Source: Pseudoroseicyclus tamaricis
GTDB taxonomy: Bacteria > Pseudomonadota > Alphaproteobacteria > Rhodobacterales > Rhodobacteraceae
NCBI RefSeq assembly: GCF_012070395.1
Contig: NZ_JAAFYS010000003.1
Coordinates: 248,001 to 312,000 of the forward strand
Direction: 5' to 3'
Length of the DNA stretch: 64,000 nucleotides
A program made the position numbers and the translations under genes. The notes below the pieces were generated by a model that worked only from the letters and a program-made list of their open reading frames with translations, ran no database searches and was not told the origin of the DNA. Within the stretch, counting starts at the first letter, position 1, and each line of letters begins with the position of its first letter. Shown piece by piece: positions 59,692 to 64,000 of the stretch.

Positions 59692-62600
59692 ATGGTCGAT
59701 TTCATCGAAAAGCTTCTGCGGATGCCGCGGGCCGTGCTCACGATCATGGTCCTGCTCATCATCGGCGGCGTCTCCGCCTACACGTCGCTGCCGAAAGAAA
59801 GCTTTCCGGCCATCGACGTGCCGTATTTCTACGTCTCCGCCACCCAGACGGGGATCTCCCCCGGCGATGCCGAGCGCCTGATCGCCAAGCCCATCGAGGA
59901 CCGGCTGCAGGATCTCGACGGGCTGGAGGCGGTGACGTCGACCTCCACGCAGGGGCACGTCTCCGTGTTCCTGGAGTTCAACGTCAACACCGACAAGGAC
60001 GAGGCCTACTCGGACATCACCGACGCGCTCGACGGGGTGACGGCCGAGCTGCCCTCCGATGCCGATGACCCCACCGTCCACGAGATCGCGCTGACGGACG
60101 TCCCCGTCCTCTCCGTGGCCCTCTACGGCGACGTGACCGAGCGGACACTCATCAACCGCGCCGAAGAGCTGCAGGAGGCGCTGGAGAACATCGAAGGCGT
60201 CCGCGAGGCGGAGCTGCGCGGCATCCGCGACGAGGTGCTGGAAGTCACCATCGACCAGCTGACGATGGAGGCCTACAACCTCACCGCCCCCATGCTGGTC
60301 AACGCTCTCCAGCAGAACAACACGATGGTCCCCGGCGGCACGCTCGACACCGGTCAGGGCTCCTTCAACGTGCAGGTGAACGGCCTCGTCGAGACGGCGA
60401 GCGACGTCTACAACATGCCCGTGAAGACGGAGAACGGCACCGTCGTCACCTTCGGCGACATCGCCACCGTCACGCGCACCTTCGAGGACGCGCAGGAATA
60501 CAGCTACGTCAACGGCTCCCCCGCCATCACAATCGAGGTGAAGAAGGAGCTCGGCTCCAACATCATCGAGGTGGCGGACGTGGTGCGCAGCGTCACCGCG
60601 CAGACGACGGCCGACTGGCCGGACGGCGTGCAGACGGCCTTCCTGCTCGACCAGTCGGTCTCCACGCTCAACCTCTACCGCTCGCTCGAGGCGGCGGTGC
60701 TGACGGCCGTGGCGCTGGTGCTCATCATGTGCGTGGCCACGCTCGGCCTGCGCCCGGCGGTGCTGATCGGCATGTCGATCCCGCTGTCCTTCATGATGGC
60801 GTTCCTCGTGCTGCAGATCATGGGCATCACGGTCAACATGATGGTCATGTTCGGCCTCGTGATCGCCGTCGGCGTGCTCGTCGACGACCCGATCGTGGTG
60901 GTGGAATACGCCGAGCGGAAGCTGGCGGAGGGCGTCTCGCGCAAGGAGGCCTTCATCATGGCCGCCCGCAAGATGTTCGTCCCCGTCGTCTCTGCCACGG
61001 CGACGACGCTCTCGGCCTTCGTGCCCCTGCTCTTCTGGCCGGGCATCATCGGCAAGTTCATGAGCTACCTGCCCATCGTGGTCATCGTCACCATGGTCGC
61101 GTCGCTCGTCTCCGCCCTGCTCTTCATGCCGATCATCGGTGCCTTCATCGCCAAGAACGAGACGACGGAGGAAGAGCGCGAGGCGGCCGACATCGTCATG
61201 TACCCCGAGAAGTTCCACCCCTCGAAGGTGCCGGGCGTGATCGGCGTCTACGTGCGGATGATGAACAAGCTGCTGCACCACCCGGTGCTGACGCTGGTGG
61301 CCGGCTTCGCCATCATCGGCGCCATCTTCATGCTCTACGTCAAGAACCCGACTGGCGTGGAAGCCTTCCCCTCGATGGAGCCCGAATACGGCACCGTCTC
61401 CGTCGTCACCCGCGGCAACTACTCGCCAATCGAGGTGCGCGACATGCTTCTGGAGGTGCAGGACGAGGTGCTGCAGGTGCCGGGCATCCAGGAGGTCGTG
61501 CTGGCCTTCGGCGGCGGCGACAGCTCCCCGCCCGACACCATCGGCAACCTCTCGCTGCAGCTGCAGCCGTGGTCGCAGCGCCGCACGGCGGACGAGATCT
61601 TCACCGAGATCCGCGAGCGCACGGCCGACATCTCCGGCCTCGAGATCCAGATCTCCGAGCAGGAGAGCGGCCCGCCGGCCGGCAAGGCCATCAACCTGCG
61701 GGTCGAGGGCTCCAGCTACGAGGAAGTGGAACAGGCCGTCGGCGTCGTCCGCGCCCATCTCGAAGAGATGGAAGGCACGGTGGACATCGAGGATGGCCGC
61801 CCCGCCCCCGGCATCCAGTGGGATCTGGAGTTCGACCGTGCGGAGGCGTCCAAGTACGGGCTCGGCCTGCGCGACATCGGCCCCTACATCCAGCTGGTGA
61901 CCTCGGGCGTCACCATCGGCTCCTACCGGCCGGAGGATGCGACCGACGAGATCAACATCGTCGTCCGCCTGCCCGAGGCCGACCGCACGCTGCAGACGCT
62001 CGACGAGCTGCGCATCGTCACGCCGCAGGGGCAGGTGCCCGTCTCCAACTTCGTCACCCGCCGGGCCGAGCCCAGCGTGGGGGAGATCCAGCGCCGCAAC
62101 GGGGTCTACGCGATCAGCGTCGCCGCGAACCTGCTGCCCGGCTACGACACCGCCGCCTCGGTGGATGCCGTGCAGGCGTGGGACCAGTCGCAGGACTGGC
62201 CGGGTGACATCGAGCTGATTTACGGCGGCGCCGAGGAGCAGATGGGCGACACCAACGCCTTCATGGTGCAGGCCTTCACCGCGGCGATGTTCCTGATCTT
62301 CCTGGTGCTGCTGCTGGAGTACAACTCCTTCTACCAGGTGATCGTGACGCTCTCGACCGTGCTCATGTCCATCGCCGGCGTGCTGCTGGGGATGGTGGTC
62401 ACGGGCATGTCCTTCTCGGCCATCATGTCCGGCCTCGGCATCGTCGCCCTGACGGGGATCGTGGTGAAGAACGGCATCGTGCTGATCGACACCTACAACC
62501 ACTACCACCGCGACGACGGGGTGGATGCGATCACCGCCATGCTGCTTACCGTGGCCCAGCGGATCCGCCCGGTGCTGCTGACGGCGACGGTGACGGCGCT

Positions 62601-62916
62601 GGGGGTCATCCCGATGGCGCTGAACGTGGAGTTCGATTTCATCCGCCGGGAGATCCAGGTGGGCGGCCTCGCCGGCCAGTTCTTCATCCACCTCTCGGCG
62701 GCGCTCGTCTCGGGCCTCTTCGTCTCCACCCTGCTGACGCTGGTCATGGTGCCGGTGATGGTGACGGCGCCGACCGTCATCCGCGACGGCGCGGTGCGCG
62801 GCTGGCAGCGCATCCGCGGGCGCAAGCCCGAGCCGGAAGCGGAGGAGGAAGAGCGCAAGGAACCCTTCCGCCTCGGCCCGGAGCACAAGCCGGCGCCCCC
62901 GCTGGCAGCGGAATAG
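59692..62916 (+). CDS. RND family efflux permease
   Basis: A 1074-residue resistance-nodulation-division pump with 12 predicted helices in two pseudo-repeats and two large periplasmic loops. TM4 holds the proton-relay acid pair (VGVLVDDPIVVVEYAERK). The early FPAIDVPYFYVSATQTGISPGDAERLI is typical of the multidrug group. The C-terminus is charged (EAEEEERKEPF). It forms an operon with the adaptor gene and probably exports hydrophobic or toxic compounds. The substrate is unknown. A strong terminator follows. Confidence 0.93.
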   Translation: MVDFIEKLLRMPRAVLTIMVLLIIGGVSAYTSLPKESFPAIDVPYFYVSATQTGISPGDAERLIAKPIEDRLQDLDGLEAVTSTSTQGHVSVFLEFNVNTDKDEAYSDITDALDGVTAELPSDADDPTVHEIALTDVPVLSVALYGDVTERTLINRAEELQEALENIEGVREAELRGIRDEVLEVTIDQLTMEAYNLTAPMLVNALQQNNTMVPGGTLDTGQGSFNVQVNGLVETASDVYNMPVKTENGTVVTFGDIATVTRTFEDAQEYSYVNGSPAITIEVKKELGSNIIEVADVVRSVTAQTTADWPDGVQTAFLLDQSVSTLNLYRSLEAAVLTAVALVLIMCVATLGLRPAVLIGMSIPLSFMMAFLVLQIMGITVNMMVMFGLVIAVGVLVDDPIVVVEYAERKLAEGVSRKEAFIMAARKMFVPVVSATATTLSAFVPLLFWPGIIGKFMSYLPIVVIVTMVASLVSALLFMPIIGAFIAKNETTEEEREAADIVMYPEKFHPSKVPGVIGVYVRMMNKLLHHPVLTLVAGFAIIGAIFMLYVKNPTGVEAFPSMEPEYGTVSVVTRGNYSPIEVRDMLLEVQDEVLQVPGIQEVVLAFGGGDSSPPDTIGNLSLQLQPWSQRRTADEIFTEIRERTADISGLEIQISEQESGPPAGKAINLRVEGSSYEEVEQAVGVVRAHLEEMEGTVDIEDGRPAPGIQWDLEFDRAEASKYGLGLRDIGPYIQLVTSGVTIGSYRPEDATDEINIVVRLPEADRTLQTLDELRIVTPQGQVPVSNFVTRRAEPSVGEIQRRNGVYAISVAANLLPGYDTAASVDAVQAWDQSQDWPGDIELIYGGAEEQMGDTNAFMVQAFTAAMFLIFLVLLLEYNSFYQVIVTLSTVLMSIAGVLLGMVVTGMSFSAIMSGLGIVALTGIVVKNGIVLIDTYNHYHRDDGVDAITAMLLTVAQRIRPVLLTATVTALGVIPMALNVEFDFIRREIQVGGLAGQFFIHLSAALVSGLFVSTLLTLVMVPVMVTAPTVIRDGAVRGWQRIRGRKPEPEAEEEERKEPFRLGPEHKPAPPLAAE

Positions 62917-62927
62917 AGCAGGACGAG

Positions 62928-62962
62928 AACGCCCCGGCCCAGCGCCGGGGCGTTTCGCTTTT
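62928..62962 (+). terminator. Intrinsic terminator of the RND operon
   Basis: Perfect 10-bp stem AACGCCCCGG (62928-62937) / CCGGGGCGTT (62945-62954), loop CCCAGCG, followed by TCGCTTTT. Confidence 0.85.
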
Positions 62963-62976
62963 GGGGGGAAAGAGGT

Positions 62977-63022
62977 GGGGGCTCTGCCCCCACGCCCCCG
63001 AGGGTATTTTCGGCCAGATGAA
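62977..63022 (+). repeat. Rhodobacterial G-rich intergenic repeat, copy 6 (family A)
   Basis: GTGGGGGCTCTGCCCCCAC forms a tight stem, then CCCCCGAGGGTATTTTCGGC and CAGATGAA. It is nearly the same as copy 2 at 11112. It lies just after the RND terminator, ahead of the convergent alcohol dehydrogenase end. Confidence 0.78.
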
Positions 63023-63065
63023 ATGGCATCGAGGCGCTGCCCGGAGCATGGCGCGCGCGAGGAGG

Positions 63066-64000
63066 CTACATCGCTGCCTCGAAGAGGGCATGGAGGCCCG
63101 GCGCATCGAGCGGCACGGGGTTGCCGCCGCAGGACGGGTCCGCGAGCGCCATCTCGGTGAGGCGCGGCAGGTCCTCCCGCTGCACCCCCATCGCCCCGAG
63201 GCCGGAGGGGAAGCCGAAGGCGGCGTTCATCTCCTCCACCCGCGCCAGCAGCCCGTCGAAGCCGCCCGCCACGCCGAGATAGGGCGCCGCCTCCGTCAGC
63301 CGCGCCTCCACCGCCGGGCGGTTGAAGCGCAGCACCGCGGGCATGACGACGGCGTTCGTCGTCCCGTGATGGGTGCCGTAGACCGCGCCGACGGGATGGG
63401 AGAGTGCGTGGATCGCACCCAGCCCCTTCTGGAAGGCGACCGCCCCCATCGCGGCCGCGGCCATCATCTGCCCCCGTGCTTCGATGTCCGCCCCGTCCGC
63501 AAAGGCGCGCGGCAGGTAGGTCAGCGCCAGCCGCATCCCTTCCAGCGCGATGCCCTGGCTCATGGGGTGGAAATGCGGGCTGCAGAAGGCCTCGAGGCAA
63601 TGGGCCAGCGCATCCATCCCCGTCCCCGCCGTCAGCGCCGGCGGCAGGCCGAGCGTCAGCTCGGGGTCGCAGATCACCGCCGCGGGGAGGAGGCGGGGGT
63701 GGAAGATGATCTTCTTCTCATGGCTTTCAACCCGCGTCAGCACCCCGGCGCGACCGACCTCCGAGCCCGTGCCCGCCGTCGTCGGCACGGCGACGATGGG
63801 GGCGATGCCCTCCAGCTCCGCCCGCGTCCACCAGTCGCCCACGTCCTCGAAGTCCCAGACCGGCCGGTGCTGCGCCACCATGAAGGCGACCAGCTTGCCG
63901 AGATCGAGCCCCGAGCCGCCGCCGAAGGCCACCACCCCGTCATGCCCGCCGGCGCGGAACGCCTCCACCCCGGCCGCGAGGTTCGCCTGCACCGGGTTGG
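63066..64000 (-). CDS. Iron-containing alcohol dehydrogenase, N-terminus outside the window
   Basis: The last roughly 311 residues of a group III (Fe-ADH) dehydrogenase. The NAD-binding GGGSGLDLGK is preserved, with VPTTAGTGSEV and the metal-ligand helix GTGMDALAHCLEAF. Later His ligands lie in GAIHALSHPVGAVYGTHHGTTNAV. The frame stays open through the right edge, where NPVQANL is read, so the first 60 or so residues are missing. The substrate is not clear; such enzymes act on primary alcohols, lactaldehyde or hydroxybutyrate. Confidence 0.92.
   Translation of the reverse strand, partial: NPVQANLAAGVEAFRAGGHDGVVAFGGGSGLDLGKLVAFMVAQHRPVWDFEDVGDWWTRAELEGIAPIVAVPTTAGTGSEVGRAGVLTRVESHEKKIIFHPRLLPAAVICDPELTLGLPPALTAGTGMDALAHCLEAFCSPHFHPMSQGIALEGMRLALTYLPRAFADGADIEARGQMMAAAAMGAVAFQKGLGAIHALSHPVGAVYGTHHGTTNAVVMPAVLRFNRPAVEARLTEAAPYLGVAGGFDGLLARVEEMNAAFGFPSGLGAMGVQREDLPRLTEMALADPSCGGNPVPLDAPGLHALFEAAM

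Noticed and set aside
58447-63600. Very long minus-strand open frame opposite the RND operon
   Set aside because: It is antisense to two clear RND genes, reads as His/Arg/Asp-rich low-complexity sequence and has no domain. It is a by-product of high G+C codon use.
1-64000. tRNA, rRNA, prophage or integrase signatures
   Set aside because: Gaps were read for tRNA-like cloverleaf ends, integrase and transposase motifs, and none could be supported.

Overview
The window is about 70% G+C, tightly packed and rich in ATGA stop/start overlaps. Its gene content points to an alphaproteobacterium of the Rhodobacterales (Rhodobacteraceae in the broad sense). Supporting evidence: a molybdenum formate dehydrogenase operon of the fds type, membrane urate hydroxylase PuuD, a type-B PutA, the SUV3-like helicase / S4 protein / FdxA / CarD block, a DUF2849-cysI-cysH-DUF934 sulfite reduction operon, a GTTC-N7-GTTC SOS-type box, and several copies of the intergenic motif CCCCGAGGGTATTTTTGGCC that I recognise from rhodobacterial genomes. 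No rRNA, tRNA, CRISPR array, phage or transposase gene was seen.

Layout. 1-4200: end of an acetate/propionate-type kinase, then an SDR dehydrogenase, dgoK, dgoA and an SMP-30 lactonase, a De Ley-Doudoroff-like sugar acid route. 4545-11099: purine ring catabolism (puuD, uraH, a puuE-uraD fusion, allE, allA), interrupted by a methyltransferase/Rrf2 pair and a HAD phosphatase. 11267-15346: OmpA-like lipoprotein, Ada/Ogt methyltransferase, endonuclease III, adenosine kinase, GNAT. 15343-19847: putA, a small unknown gene, a 27-residue lipoprotein and a GFA-family protein. 20039-22069: methylthioadenosine and adenine salvage (mtnP, a LysE exporter, apt). 22470-30464: LysR regulator and the fds formate dehydrogenase operon, with a lower-GC GIY-YIG/DUF4357 gene inserted between fdsB and fdsA. 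30782-36524: Lrp regulator divergent from a sulfite assimilation operon (cysG, DUF2849, cysI, cysH-DUF934 fusion, fpr). 36805-46131: pentapeptide protein with a poly-Asp tail, pntAB, MarR, DUF2177, xseA, PfpI, purD. 46238-51210: carD, fdxA, S4 protein, SUV3-like helicase, TPR protein. 51286-57699: SCP2 protein, alpha/beta hydrolase, oligoendopeptidase, HtrA-like protease, lytic transglycosylase. 57725-62916: TetR regulator divergent from an RND efflux pair. 63066-64000: start-truncated iron-containing alcohol dehydrogenase.

The least ordinary content is non-coding. Five copies of a 146-149 bp element with roughly 37-44 bp inverted ends (a MITE-like or hairpin element) sit in the long gene-free gaps at 4.3, 22.2, 52.7, 53.1 and 55.4 kb. 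Three of these gaps also hold short GTGGGTT-nnn-AACCCAC palindromes, a second family that recurs at 36.6 kb. A third family, the GGTATTTTTGGCC-type element, has six copies, two of them in opposite orientation flanking one gap. Other points of interest are the GIY-YIG insertion into the fds operon, the cysH-DUF934 fusion with a plausible internal start, a shortened CysG, a TGCA array with 9-bp phasing in front of the efflux operon, and clear operator palindromes next to several regulators.
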